Shown here one piece after another: positions 1 through 8,844 of a DNA stretch of 64,000 bases. Numbering within the stretch: the first letter of the stretch is position 1; every line of letters begins with the position of its first letter. The translations under genes and the position numbers were made by a program. The notes below the pieces were generated by a model. It was not told where the DNA came from. It searched no databases and saw only the letters and a list, made by a program, of their open reading frames with translations. Source of the DNA: Planctomycetota bacterium (GTDB lineage Bacteria > Planctomycetota > Planctomycetia > Pirellulales > Pirellulaceae); the NCBI GenBank assembly GCA_026692905.1, contig JAPLNL010000029.1:61034-125033 (forward strand). Direction: 5' to 3'.

Positions 1-90
1 AACAATCTCCCAAATAACAATCTCCCAAATAACAATCGCTCAAATAACAATCTCCCAAAGAACAAGCGCTCAGAGAACAATCGCTCAGTC
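1..90. repeat. 15-bp tandem repeat, six units
   Basis: Six consecutive 15-base units of the form AACAATCTCCCAAAT. Units 3, 5 and 6 vary (CGCTC in place of CTCCC, and different final bases). The array begins at the window edge, so it may extend further left. It is not coding in any convincing frame. The drift in the later units suggests an old array decaying at its right end. Confidence 0.85.
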
Positions 91-642
91 GAGAGCCGGC
101 ATGAGAACGGCCTTAGCACGACGCGCAAGCGCGCAAGCTAGTGGAGTGGTTAGTTGTTTTACTAGTTTGGGCGTCGTGTTATGTGGACTGGCAGCAGACG
201 GTGTCTAGCGGCGTTGCGAGAATGGAACCGAGAAACGGATTGCCGGAGAGTTGCAGAGCAATGGTATTGCCGCCAATGCCGCTCGTTCCAAGCTCGAAGT
301 CAATCAGGCGTTTTATCTGGGGGTTCGTTAGCATAGCGAACGAAACGTCAGTCTGAAAAATCTTATCGCATTCGCGATTTCATCGCAGAAGGCTCACTCG
401 GGAATCCATGCTCGAAGGGAGGAAAAACGGGTTGAATAGGGCTAGCAAAGCCACAAGCAAGCTGTGGTCCAATGAAATCACGTTGTATTTCAGGAGCAAA
501 AATGCTTTCCGAACTTTCCTTAAAGTATCGCCGATCGCAACACGAAGTCACAATGGCTGCGATCGCTTTCGACGCATTCCAATGCTCAAGTACTTTCGTG
601 CCAATCAATAGACCGTTTTCTTAAGAGGGGTTTCCACCGACC
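91..642. other. Gene-poor stretch with a decayed repeat
   Basis: No convincing gene. The left part holds a decayed copy of the dispersed palindromic repeat (114-181). An open frame at 141-356 starts inside that repeat and resembles no known protein. On the minus strand a 51-codon frame (179-334, starting MLTNPQIKRLIDFELG) reads somewhat like real protein and could be a relic or a very small gene. It ends inside the repeat and has no clear ribosome-binding site, so it is not called. The rest probably carries the promoter of the cyclase gene at 643. Confidence 0.4.
114..181. repeat. Decayed copy of the palindromic dispersed repeat
   Basis: The left arm begins TAGCACGACGCGCAAGC and has an internal duplication. 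The right arm, around 157-181, reads TTTACTAGTTTGGGCGTCGT and differs from the consensus arm (TTCACTAGCTTGCGCGTCGT) at a few positions. The two arms are inverted relative to each other, as in the intact copies at 2573, 7429 and 44707. Confidence 0.7.
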
Positions 643-2523
643 GTGTCACTACTCGTAACAGTCACTAGAAACGGGGCGAGTGTCTATTCTGCGTCAGTTG
701 ATGAGGCAGTGGAGATTGGACGAAGGCAGATTGGCGAGCCCGAAGAACCGCTTTTGTATCTAAATCCGCTCGGGCATTGGCGACTGATCATTGCAGAACT
801 TGAGCTGCGAACGGTACCTCGTTCTCTCATTCGTCTTGATCCGTTAGGAGGGGATCAATGGCGAATAACGAACCTCCATAAAAGCGCGACCATCGCCGTG
901 CCCGGCATCAAGATACTTGGCTTCAATCAAAGTTGCACAATCGACTTACCCTCTCAGATTCAATTGCCCGAGAGTATGTCGTTGAGCTTTGAGTCGAGCG
1001 TCGCAAAAAAGCCGCAATTCGTGGATGAGGCTTGGGAAGGAAGTCTCTGTGCGTTAGGTGTAGCTCCTCTACGGCTATCAAGTAAGGAGTTGTTTGAACC
1101 TCAGCAGAGCTTTTCTCGATTTTCAATGCAAGGAGGAAGCGGTACTCAGCTTGACGTTCAAGTCGTACTAGAATGGTTGGGGCAAGCGGTCGCAGCCATG
1201 CAACGCCCGGTTTCTTCTGCTGGCTTCTTTTCGGGAATCGCGCAAGCTGTAGCGAGTATTATCGAAGTGGATCGAGCGGAGGTTATTTTGTGGGATGGCA
1301 AGCAGTGGGAGTTGGATGCGTCTCGGCGTTTCGTTAATCCGCGAATTGACGAAGCGAGCTTGCGAGCGCCATCGAATACCATGTTGCAGCAAGTGTTGGA
1401 CACTAAGCGAATCGTCGTCTATCCGAAATCTCGCGGAGGTTCGTCCGATCTTCAATCGATGAGTGTGAAATTGCTGCATACTGCGGTCGCATGTCCAATT
1501 CTCGACATTCTCGAAGGAAGCAATGAGATTCTTGGGGTACTCTATGCCGATCGCATGTTGAATGTGGAATGGCAATTGGGCAGGGTCATGGAGGCAGAAC
1601 AAAGATTGATTGCGATCCTTGCCACCGCGATTGCATCGAGTATCGCTCGCATAAAACGAGAGGCGCTCGTGACCAAATACCAGCAATTTTTCTCTCCTAA
1701 AGTGACTGAGGCAATTAGCCTCAATCCGGCGTTGCTAGAAGGGGAGGACGTCGAGGTATCGGTATTGTTCTGTGACATTCGAGGATTCAGCCATACGACT
1801 GATTTGATTGGTACCCAAGCGGCCATGTCTTGGATTGGCGACATACTAAGTGAGCTATCTGCCTTGGTTTTGAAATCGGACGGCGTCTTGGTTGATTACG
1901 TAGGGGATGAGATGTTTGCGATGTGGGGAGCGCCGGAGAATTCTCCAGATCATGCGTTTCGGACAGCCATGGCAGCCCGAGAAATGATGGCGCTTCGAAA
2001 AAATTTGAGTGAAAGATACAGGGAATCGATTCCGAGTGGGATTGATTTTGGAATTGGTATCTGCACGGGGCCGGCGCGGGTTGGAAATACGGGTTCCAAA
2101 CAGAAATTCAAGTATGGCCCGATGGGCAGAACGGTGAATTTAGGAAGCCGAATTCAGGGGCTCACCAAGCATTGGAAAGTCTCGGCACTCATGGATGAGG
2201 AGACTGCAAAATGCTTGCCAAGCGATTTGCTAAAGCGAAGACTCTGCAGAGCGAAAGTAGTCGGACTCGATGGCGATTTGGATCTCTTCGAATTGTTGCC
2301 GGACGACTCCCCACAAAATGCCGAACTCGTGGTCGCATACGCCTCGGCTCTAGCGCTTTACGAGTCGGGTATTCATTTTCGCGAGGCAGTACGTGCGTTT
2401 GGTTCGCTCGTACAACAATTCCCCACGGACGGCCCATCTTTGATCATGCTTGTCCGGGCAGTCAATGAATTGGTCGAACCATCGCAGCCCTTTTCTCCCG
2501 TCTGGAACGCCAAAAGCAAATAG
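643..2523 (+). CDS. FHA-like / GAF / class III adenylate-guanylate cyclase
   Basis: A 626-residue protein predicted to make cyclic AMP or cyclic GMP in the cytoplasm. The N-terminal ~100 residues look like an FHA-type beta sandwich. Residues ~185-340 resemble a GAF domain, a likely ligand or redox sensor. Residues ~370-500 are a class III nucleotidyl cyclase. The two metal-binding aspartates are present (LFCDIRGFS and VDYVGDEMFAMWG), as are the later Asn and Arg of the active site (GRTVNLGSR), so the enzyme should be active. The C-terminal ~80 residues look like a TPR-type helical pair. Substrate choice cannot be read with confidence. The start is a GTG with AGAGGGG about 12 bases upstream. 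There is no transmembrane segment. It is transcribed alone and followed by a palindromic repeat. Confidence 0.88.
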   Translation: MSLLVTVTRNGASVYSASVDEAVEIGRRQIGEPEEPLLYLNPLGHWRLIIAELELRTVPRSLIRLDPLGGDQWRITNLHKSATIAVPGIKILGFNQSCTIDLPSQIQLPESMSLSFESSVAKKPQFVDEAWEGSLCALGVAPLRLSSKELFEPQQSFSRFSMQGGSGTQLDVQVVLEWLGQAVAAMQRPVSSAGFFSGIAQAVASIIEVDRAEVILWDGKQWELDASRRFVNPRIDEASLRAPSNTMLQQVLDTKRIVVYPKSRGGSSDLQSMSVKLLHTAVACPILDILEGSNEILGVLYADRMLNVEWQLGRVMEAEQRLIAILATAIASSIARIKREALVTKYQQFFSPKVTEAISLNPALLEGEDVEVSVLFCDIRGFSHTTDLIGTQAAMSWIGDILSELSALVLKSDGVLVDYVGDEMFAMWGAPENSPDHAFRTAMAAREMMALRKNLSERYRESIPSGIDFGIGICTGPARVGNTGSKQKFKYGPMGRTVNLGSRIQGLTKHWKVSALMDEETAKCLPSDLLKRRLCRAKVVGLDGDLDLFELLPDDSPQNAELVVAYASALALYESGIHFREAVRAFGSLVQQFPTDGPSLIMLVRAVNELVEPSQPFSPVWNAKSK

Positions 2524-2572
2524 CAATGCTATTTAGCGAGCGACAAGCTGAAAACTTAGTACGACGAGCAAG

Positions 2573-2646
2573 TAGCACGACGCGCAAGCGCACGACGCGC
2601 AAGCTAGTGAATAAAATGTCCATTGACTAGCTTGCGCGTCGTGCTA
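2573..2646. repeat. Palindromic dispersed repeat (TAGCACGACGCGCAAGC family)
   Basis: The left arm reads TAGCACGACGCGCAAGC and is followed by a partial second copy. The right arm, CTAGCTTGCGCGTCGTGCTA, is its reverse complement. About 19 bases separate the arms. A further eroded fragment lies just upstream, around 2555-2572. It sits 50 bases after the cyclase stop codon, where a strong RNA hairpin could end or stabilise the transcript. Confidence 0.9.
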
Positions 2647-2761
2647 GAAATATAGGCCCTTGCGGTCGAAACAGCCCGCAAATAGGCTGTTTCCCAGCGC
2701 GAATCGGGTGGCTTGTGGTAGTATGGAGAGCAGTTAAACCTACTCGTAATCCAACAAGCCA

Positions 2762-5743
2762 ATGACGCAATTGAAACGATCGATCTTTGTAATTCCCAGC
2801 TCCGCCTTAGAGGATCTGCCGCCCAGAATGGGGCACCAGCTTGCGTCTGATTTCCTCGCAGCTTGGACTTCTCAATGGGACCCGCGTCTTCTGGTTGCTC
2901 TGGGGACACTTCCTGAATGGAAAAAAGCGGATGGCAGCTCGCTCGATCTGAATGCTTCACTCGTCCTTTGTCCTGATGTTTCCTGTCCCAAGATAGAAGT
3001 TTCGACTCGCGAGCAAATGGCGGTAAACCAATGCATCGTCGTGGAGTCCCAGTCCAGGCCCCGTCCCGAACTGGTGCAAGCACTCGTGGACGTTGTTTCT
3101 GCCAGCGAAGGTGAGGGGCTAGCGAGCCTAGTCGTAGCCGCCTCGCCGCCGCTTCTCGTCGAGGACTTTTATGCCTTAGGTTATGCGGTTCTTCAAGTTC
3201 AAATCCTTGCTCGCAAACTGCGTTATTCTTGGAACATCGATTGGATCATGTTCTCGGAGCAGGTGCTCTCGGCCGCACGGGCATCTTTGGCCCAAAACGC
3301 CGAAGAGGCCGAACAATGGCTACAAGCCAGCTTCGACTCGCTGTCGCAGGAACGCGATCGATACTGCTCACAGCAAGCGTACTTGCTCGATGTCGTACTG
3401 TTGGCAGCCAGCACTCTAGGATCATCCTTGGATCGACAAATGGAAGTGTCGCATCCGTTTAGCGTCATCGCAACCTCGAAATTGCTCAGCGAACTCCGAG
3501 ACCAGAACCCAGGTGCATGGACTTGTTTAAACCGACTCATTACAGATAAGGCATGTTCGTTGTTGGGTGGACTCGAAGTCGAGCGCCCACACGCATATCT
3601 TTCATCGGGTTCTATTGTTCGAGAGCTGGGACGCGGCCTCAGGTCCTATACGGAAATCGGTGTCGCGCCGCCAAAAGTGTTTACGCGATTTCAGCCAGGT
3701 TTTTTGGCTTCATCGCCTACGTGGCTGACGCAGTTTGGCTACACGGGAGCTTTTCTTGCAGCCTGGTCGGGTGGAGTCGTTCCCGAAAAAGATCAAGCCA
3801 AGATACGATGGCAGGCTTCCGATGATGGCAAGTCATTGGATACGGTGCTCGGTCATGTATTGGACGCTGCCAGCGCGGATAGCTACATCGATTTGGCTGT
3901 GCGGTTGTCCTCGCAGTTGGACTACCATCACATTCCAACGTTGGTCCTGGCCCACTGGCCGGGCATTCGCTTGGTCGCATTGGACGATTTTTTGCGAGTC
4001 ATTGCACGCACGCCAGCGCTTGGAAAATTTCACGCAGCGGAAGATTATTTTGCAACCACTACGCAACCCTATTCGAGCGATCGTTTTCTGAGCAACACGT
4101 TCAAGGTTCCAGTCCCAACGAATCTGCTTGAACAACATCAGCTTCACCTCAGCCTAGTTAGATACGAAAAAAATCGCGTTCAAGCGGAAAGGCTATGGTC
4201 GCTTGCGCATCTTTGGGAACAAGTTGCCAGCAAAGCATCGAACGACACAGGCGCGACGTCCCCAGAGCAAACCGAGATCGCAGAGCTTCTGACGCGAATT
4301 GACGGTTCTTTTGATGAAAAGATTTCTACGGACGAAATTTCGAAGAAGATTGCGAATGGCAAAGGAAAGATGATGGCTTGCATTCAAAAGACGCTCGGTG
4401 GCGGGACTGCGAAGCCCGGCGCGAATAGTGTAGGCGCGTACCTCGTCGTCAATCCAGCGAATCATTCGCAACGCATATTCCTTTCCGATTTGTCAGGCGC
4501 GATTGATTCCGCATCGTGCACACGAATTCTTGCAGCGGAGACCAAGTCGGGCAAGTCGCGAGTGGTGATCGATATCCCTCCCTTTGGCTTCGTCCGATTT
4601 CGCATGAATGCTTCTGGTGCTTCCAGTTCGGCCAACGTCTCCAGTTCCAAGCCATCCTTTTGGAAAAGGGTCGCTGGTGCGAGATCAGGGATAGCGCAGT
4701 CGGACTGGACATTGGCCAACGAGTTCATGGAGATTCAGATCGATCCAAAGAAAGGGCATTTGCGATCGGTCTATATCGCCAACAAGCGAGGCAGTCATTT
4801 GAGCGGCATGACATCACTGGTGCGAGGGCCGGTTGATGTGCTTCGAAAATGGAACGATGAGGACTGTCTCGAACTGACGAATGTTCAATTCAAGTTGGTC
4901 GAGTCGACGCCGTTGGTTGGAATCATTGAAGTGACTGGATCCGCTAAAAATTCGGACGCCAATTCGGTACGGGTCACAACGAGGTATACGTTATGGAAAG
5001 GTTCGCGGTCGATTGAAATCGATATTGTTGCGGAAGGGATGAACCTGGAGTCGTGCGGGTGTGTTTGGAGAACAGCTTGGCAAAACGAGGGTTCCGGCGT
5101 CGCCGCCTGGTATCAAGGGGTCAAAAGCAAGTTGCAAGGACCGCTGCAGGGTACGGTCGAGTTGATCGAAGTAGATGATGCGGATCATCGCATTTTCATT
5201 GCCCCGCTAGGGTTGAGCGCCCATCGACGATCTGGTTCGCGATTTTTGATCTCGCATCTTCCTGTGGATAGTGAGGGGAAAAGCAGAGCGAGCATTGCGA
5301 TTGGCTTGGATTGGCCGCGTCCTTATGAAACAGCCATGGATCGATGCGATTCACCGTGGCTGACGCAAGATCCATCCGCTAGCGACAAGCCCGATTCGGG
5401 GGCTTGGCTTGCCCAATGCAGTCTTTCGAACGTGAATCTCGCATGGGACGACTCCAGGCCAGTTTTGGATGCGAATTTTTTTCCTGCCGAGGAATCAGAC
5501 ACTTGGACTGGGCAAACTGCGGACGGCTGTATTTGGCTTAGAGAAATGCAAGGGAGACGTGGTTCGGCTAAGTTGAGTTTTTTTCGTAACGTGCTCGAAG
5601 CTTGGCGAGTTGATTGTCAGGGCCGAGAATTTGATACACTATCGATAGTCGATGGTCAGGTTGTTCTCGAGGTGCAAGCGTACGAGCAGTCCCGAATACT
5701 ATTGCGATGGGATTTTGGGAAAAACGAAGCGAAGGCAACATGA
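2762..5743 (+). CDS. Large protein with GH38-like C-terminal domain
   Basis: A 993-residue protein with no clear signal peptide or membrane span. From about residue 655 (LANEFMEIQIDPKKGHLRSVY) it resembles the C-terminal beta-sandwich of family 38 alpha-mannosidases, in which a strand of the type NEFYRVEVDPRTG is typical. The N-terminal half is compatible with a diverged glycosidase-like barrel, but I cannot identify a canonical catalytic Asp motif. It could be an enzyme on an unknown glycan or a non-catalytic carbohydrate-binding relative. The stop codon overlaps the start of the Ser/Thr kinase gene in an ATGA, so the two are probably translated together. The GH38 relation is an inference from sequence style; the gene itself is secure. 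Confidence 0.6.
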   Translation: MTQLKRSIFVIPSSALEDLPPRMGHQLASDFLAAWTSQWDPRLLVALGTLPEWKKADGSSLDLNASLVLCPDVSCPKIEVSTREQMAVNQCIVVESQSRPRPELVQALVDVVSASEGEGLASLVVAASPPLLVEDFYALGYAVLQVQILARKLRYSWNIDWIMFSEQVLSAARASLAQNAEEAEQWLQASFDSLSQERDRYCSQQAYLLDVVLLAASTLGSSLDRQMEVSHPFSVIATSKLLSELRDQNPGAWTCLNRLITDKACSLLGGLEVERPHAYLSSGSIVRELGRGLRSYTEIGVAPPKVFTRFQPGFLASSPTWLTQFGYTGAFLAAWSGGVVPEKDQAKIRWQASDDGKSLDTVLGHVLDAASADSYIDLAVRLSSQLDYHHIPTLVLAHWPGIRLVALDDFLRVIARTPALGKFHAAEDYFATTTQPYSSDRFLSNTFKVPVPTNLLEQHQLHLSLVRYEKNRVQAERLWSLAHLWEQVASKASNDTGATSPEQTEIAELLTRIDGSFDEKISTDEISKKIANGKGKMMACIQKTLGGGTAKPGANSVGAYLVVNPANHSQRIFLSDLSGAIDSASCTRILAAETKSGKSRVVIDIPPFGFVRFRMNASGASSSANVSSSKPSFWKRVAGARSGIAQSDWTLANEFMEIQIDPKKGHLRSVYIANKRGSHLSGMTSLVRGPVDVLRKWNDEDCLELTNVQFKLVESTPLVGIIEVTGSAKNSDANSVRVTTRYTLWKGSRSIEIDIVAEGMNLESCGCVWRTAWQNEGSGVAAWYQGVKSKLQGPLQGTVELIEVDDADHRIFIAPLGLSAHRRSGSRFLISHLPVDSEGKSRASIAIGLDWPRPYETAMDRCDSPWLTQDPSASDKPDSGAWLAQCSLSNVNLAWDDSRPVLDANFFPAEESDTWTGQTADGCIWLREMQGRRGSAKLSFFRNVLEAWRVDCQGREFDTLSIVDGQVVLEVQAYEQSRILLRWDFGKNEAKAT

Positions 5744-7296
5744 ACCCAAATTTAGATACGATTGATTTAACGAACAAGAGCATTGCTGGATACTCGATTT
5801 TGCATCGCTTGGGTGTCGGTGGCATGTCGGAGGTCTATCTCGCTTTCCAGGAATCGCTTCATCGGCATGTCGCGCTCAAGGTGATGCGAGCGGATTTGGT
5901 TGGCTCAAGCGACCATGAGCAGCGATTTTTGCAAGAGGCCCGGGCGGTCGCTTCGCTGATCCATCCGAACATCGTTCAAGTTTATGACGTTGGCAAGTTT
6001 GAATCGATTCACTATATCGCTCAGGAATACGTGCCAGGCAGCAATTTGTTTTCCTATGTTCAGCGTCGTGGTGCTTTGCCGTTGGCTGAGTCGCTATCGA
6101 TACTTTGGCAAACGAGCGCAGCGCTTCAGAAGGCTGCGTCGATTGGGTTGGTTCATCGCGACATCAAGCCCGACAATTTGTTGCTGACACCGGACGGCGA
6201 GGTCAAGGTGGCGGACTTTGGTCTGGCGCGTGCGCGAGGTCAATCATTGAACTTGACGGCGGTCGGTGTTACTTTGGGTTCGCCGTTGTACATGAGTCCT
6301 GAGCAGATTCAAGGATTAGCAGTTGATTCGAGAAGCGATCTCTATTCGCTTGGCGCGACAGCTTATCACATGCTAACAGGGCGACCGCCATTCTCGGGTG
6401 AGACTGCGCTGGCACTTGCGATGCAGCATCTGCAGGCAGAGCCAACACGATTGGAGCAGTTAAGGTTTGATCTGCCACTTGGGCTCATCGAGATCGTGCA
6501 TCGATTGTTAGCCAAAAATCCTGACGATCGCTTTGCATCTGCTGTTGAGCTATCGCGAGCTTTAAAAGAGGTGATGGACAGCAGTACCTCAGAGCAAACG
6601 AATCAGGTCATCCCCTTTTCTGGTTTGGTGGTAGAACAGCAGCGCATCAGCAATCTCGAGGCAACACAGGAGTTGCAAAAACTGGCCAAACCGAGTGCGG
6701 TTTTTATTAACGAAACATTGACATCCAAAAGCAAATGGGTGATGCATCGATTCGTGTTAGCCGCGTCTGCATTGATCCTAGGGTTTTTGTCCGCATACTA
6801 TTTTTTCCGTGAAGATCTATTTGCCAATCAAGTGAAGACGACGGCGGGAGTGACACATCAGAGCACAATCCAAAGGCAATATGCGTTAGCATTGATCGAA
6901 AACAATTTGAAACACTGGTTGGCGGTTTCAGAGAACTTCCCGCCCACAGATAACGCTAGCAAGGACTACGCGGCGAAAGCCAAGTTGCAAATCGCCAGGC
7001 TCGCGATCGAAGGGGGGAATTTCACCTCCGCGGTCGATACGCTGATCAGCGTATTGGATTCGGAGTGCACAGAACCGGCTATCCCAGTGATCGCAACGAT
7101 TGAATTGGGTTATGTAAGCAACAAACTGATTGGCAATCGTATGTGGCCGAAGCTGTATGAAGATGCTGCCAGCAAACTGGCGTTGCTGGAAGAGGACAAG
7201 CAAAAGCTTGTTACTGATTCGTTGCCTAGGCAGGTCAAAGAAGAATGGGGACGTGAAGACAATCGTCGCCAAAATGAAGCCAGGACGTCAGATTAA
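5740..7296 (+). CDS. Membrane-anchored Ser/Thr protein kinase (PknB type)
   Basis: A Hanks-type kinase of 518 residues. Kinase landmarks in order: glycine-rich loop LGVGGMSEVY, lysine in ALKVM, catalytic loop HRDIKPDNLL, DFG in VADFGLA, and MSPEQ for the APE motif. All are intact, so it should phosphorylate protein Ser/Thr. After the kinase domain (~residues 15-275) comes a linker, one transmembrane helix (~345-362) and a C-terminal extracytoplasmic domain of ~155 residues that may be helical. The ATG at 5740 is chosen over an in-frame ATG at 5707. It lies in an ATGA overlap with the upstream stop, has GAAGG four bases before it, and sits close to the kinase domain. Coupling to the GH38-like gene suggests a functional link. 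Confidence 0.93.
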   Translation: MNPNLDTIDLTNKSIAGYSILHRLGVGGMSEVYLAFQESLHRHVALKVMRADLVGSSDHEQRFLQEARAVASLIHPNIVQVYDVGKFESIHYIAQEYVPGSNLFSYVQRRGALPLAESLSILWQTSAALQKAASIGLVHRDIKPDNLLLTPDGEVKVADFGLARARGQSLNLTAVGVTLGSPLYMSPEQIQGLAVDSRSDLYSLGATAYHMLTGRPPFSGETALALAMQHLQAEPTRLEQLRFDLPLGLIEIVHRLLAKNPDDRFASAVELSRALKEVMDSSTSEQTNQVIPFSGLVVEQQRISNLEATQELQKLAKPSAVFINETLTSKSKWVMHRFVLAASALILGFLSAYYFFREDLFANQVKTTAGVTHQSTIQRQYALALIENNLKHWLAVSENFPPTDNASKDYAAKAKLQIARLAIEGGNFTSAVDTLISVLDSECTEPAIPVIATIELGYVSNKLIGNRMWPKLYEDAASKLALLEEDKQKLVTDSLPRQVKEEWGREDNRRQNEARTSD

Positions 7297-7428
7297 CAGA
7301 CCATTCTTTTCTGGATGCGTCGAACCATTAACTCTGGCCGGTTTTTGGAGTTCAAGCTAACTTGAGCAGGCAGCTAGAGAAAGCGAGGGGGCCCTCAGTA
7401 TGGCGAGCGGCAGAATATAAACTAACTT

Positions 7429-7487
7429 GGCACGACGCGCAAGCTAGTGAATCGACTGTCTAGTTCACTAGCTTGCGCGTCGTGCTA
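7429..7487. repeat. Palindromic dispersed repeat
   Basis: The left arm reads GGCACGACGCGCAAGCTAG and the right arm CTAGCTTGCGCGTCGTGCTA. About 13 bases separate the arms. This is an almost intact copy, intergenic, about 130 bases after the kinase stop codon and ahead of the aldolase gene. Confidence 0.9.
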
Positions 7488-7534
7488 GGGAAATTGGAAC
7501 CCACGGTCTCACTACTCAAACAGTCAATAACAGA

Positions 7535-8497
7535 ATGAACGAAAAGAGCACGATTTTTACGGGATGCATTCCCGCTTTGATGACTCCGTGTACGCAAAAG
7601 GGCGAACCGCTTTTTGACCAATTGGTCTCTAAAGGAAAGGAGCTGGTCGAAGTCGGCATGCGAGCCGTGGTTTATTGTGGTTCGATGGGAGACTGGCCGC
7701 TGCTGACGGATTCGCAACGACAAGAGGGAGTGCGGCGTTTGGCAGCGGCAGGAGTGCCGGTGATTGTTGGGACGGGGGCACAGAACCCAGCGATTGCGGC
7801 GGCGCACGCTTCGCATGCCAAGAGCGTCGGCGCTGCGGGCTTGATGGTGATTCCCAGAGTCTTGTCGCGAGGAAATTCGGTTGCAGCCCAGAGGGCGCAT
7901 TTTGCTGGCATTCTCAAAGCGAGTGTCGATCTTCCTGCTGTCATTTACAACAGTCCATATTATGGTTTCGAGACCAAGGCAGACTTGTTCTTTGACTTGC
8001 ATCGAGAGTTCCCGAACTTGATCGGATTCAAAGAGTTCGGCGGTGCGAAATCGCTAACGTATGCGGCAGAACACATCACGACAGGCAATCCAAAGCTCAC
8101 TTTGATGGTGGGCGTCGATACTCAGGTTTACCATGGGTTTGTCCATTGCGGTGCTGGCGGAGCGATCACAGGCGTTGGGAACGCTTTACCCCGCGAAGTG
8201 TTGAGAATGGTTGAGCTGTGCGAAAGAGCTGCAGCGGGGGACGCCAAGGCGCGAGTGCTAGCTTCGGAACTTAACGAAGCCTTAACAGTTCTTTCCACCT
8301 TTGATGAAGGACCGGACTTGGTGCTGTATTACAAGTACTTAATGGTTTTGGAAGGGAACTCCGAGTACGAGCATCACATCAACGCAACGGATCGGCTTTC
8401 GGATAGTCAGCGTGAGTATTTGCGCAACCAATGGCAATTGTTTCGCAAGTGGTGGGCTGGTTGGTCAGGCAAAGCGGATTCAATTCATGCCGGCTAA
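7535..8497 (+). CDS. DapA-family aldolase/lyase
   Basis: A 320-residue member of the dihydrodipicolinate synthase / N-acetylneuraminate lyase superfamily, a TIM barrel that forms a Schiff base with a 2-oxo acid. The Schiff-base lysine is K166 in IGFKEFGG and the conserved tyrosine is Y138 in YNSPYYG. GSMGDWPLL stands where classical DapA has GTTGE, so it is unlikely to be the lysine-pathway enzyme. Related branches act on sugar acids or on hydroxyproline-derived substrates, and the exact substrate cannot be read from sequence. It is a single-gene unit between a palindromic repeat and a hairpin that includes its stop codon. Confidence 0.85.
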   Translation: MNEKSTIFTGCIPALMTPCTQKGEPLFDQLVSKGKELVEVGMRAVVYCGSMGDWPLLTDSQRQEGVRRLAAAGVPVIVGTGAQNPAIAAAHASHAKSVGAAGLMVIPRVLSRGNSVAAQRAHFAGILKASVDLPAVIYNSPYYGFETKADLFFDLHREFPNLIGFKEFGGAKSLTYAAEHITTGNPKLTLMVGVDTQVYHGFVHCGAGGAITGVGNALPREVLRMVELCERAAAGDAKARVLASELNEALTVLSTFDEGPDLVLYYKYLMVLEGNSEYEHHINATDRLSDSQREYLRNQWQLFRKWWAGWSGKADSIHAG

Positions 8498-8532
8498 AGG
8501 CGGTACACCCGCTGTTGGTGTCCCGCCTTTAG
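8494..8532. repeat. Hairpin repeat overlapping the aldolase stop codon
   Basis: Ten-base arms CTAAAGGCGG and CCGCCTTTAG, with an inner ACACC/GGTGT pairing, make a long stem-loop. The TAA stop of the upstream gene lies within the left arm. There is no U-run after it. The sequence style (AAAGGCGGTACACC...) is one I associate with repeated elements in planctomycete genomes, so this may be a dispersed repeat that also acts as a transcript end. Confidence 0.65.
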
Positions 8533-8844
8533 GCGGCGTCTGCCAATGTTTGTGGAACTATTTCGTTTTGAAAGCATCTCACTTTCTATTTCGTAGCGAG
8601 CAGTTTGCCTAATGCGTAGCGTCCCCCTAATCTTCATAATCGGAGAATTTGTCGGATGGAAACGGCATTCTTAGAATAGTTGTGCGGTTTGGCGCTTTAA
8701 CGCCAGCCTGTCGGACAATATTCTTAACGGTAACTTCTCGTTTTTGGCAAATCCGATTGATGGAATGCATGCAATCATTCGATTGTTGGATGGCCTCGAT
8801 TTATTTGAATCATTTAGTTCCTCGTTTCGTATCGATCAACAGCT
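8533..8844. other. Intergenic region upstream of the GAF-HlyD cluster
   Basis: About 310 bases with no supported gene; the open frame at 8649-8867 runs into the next gene and is not protein-like. The region presumably carries the promoter for the 8845-14985 cluster. I could not identify a confident promoter or operator in it. Confidence 0.4.

Noticed and set aside
179-334. Minus-strand 51-codon frame (MLTNPQIKRLIDFELG...)
   Set aside because: Composition is protein-like, but it ends inside a repeat and has no supporting context; kept only as a note.
141-356. 71-codon open frame
   Set aside because: It starts within a decayed dispersed repeat, has no family resemblance and no ribosome-binding site.
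7460-8002. 180-codon minus-strand frame
   Set aside because: Antisense shadow of the DapA-family gene that ends in the dispersed repeat.
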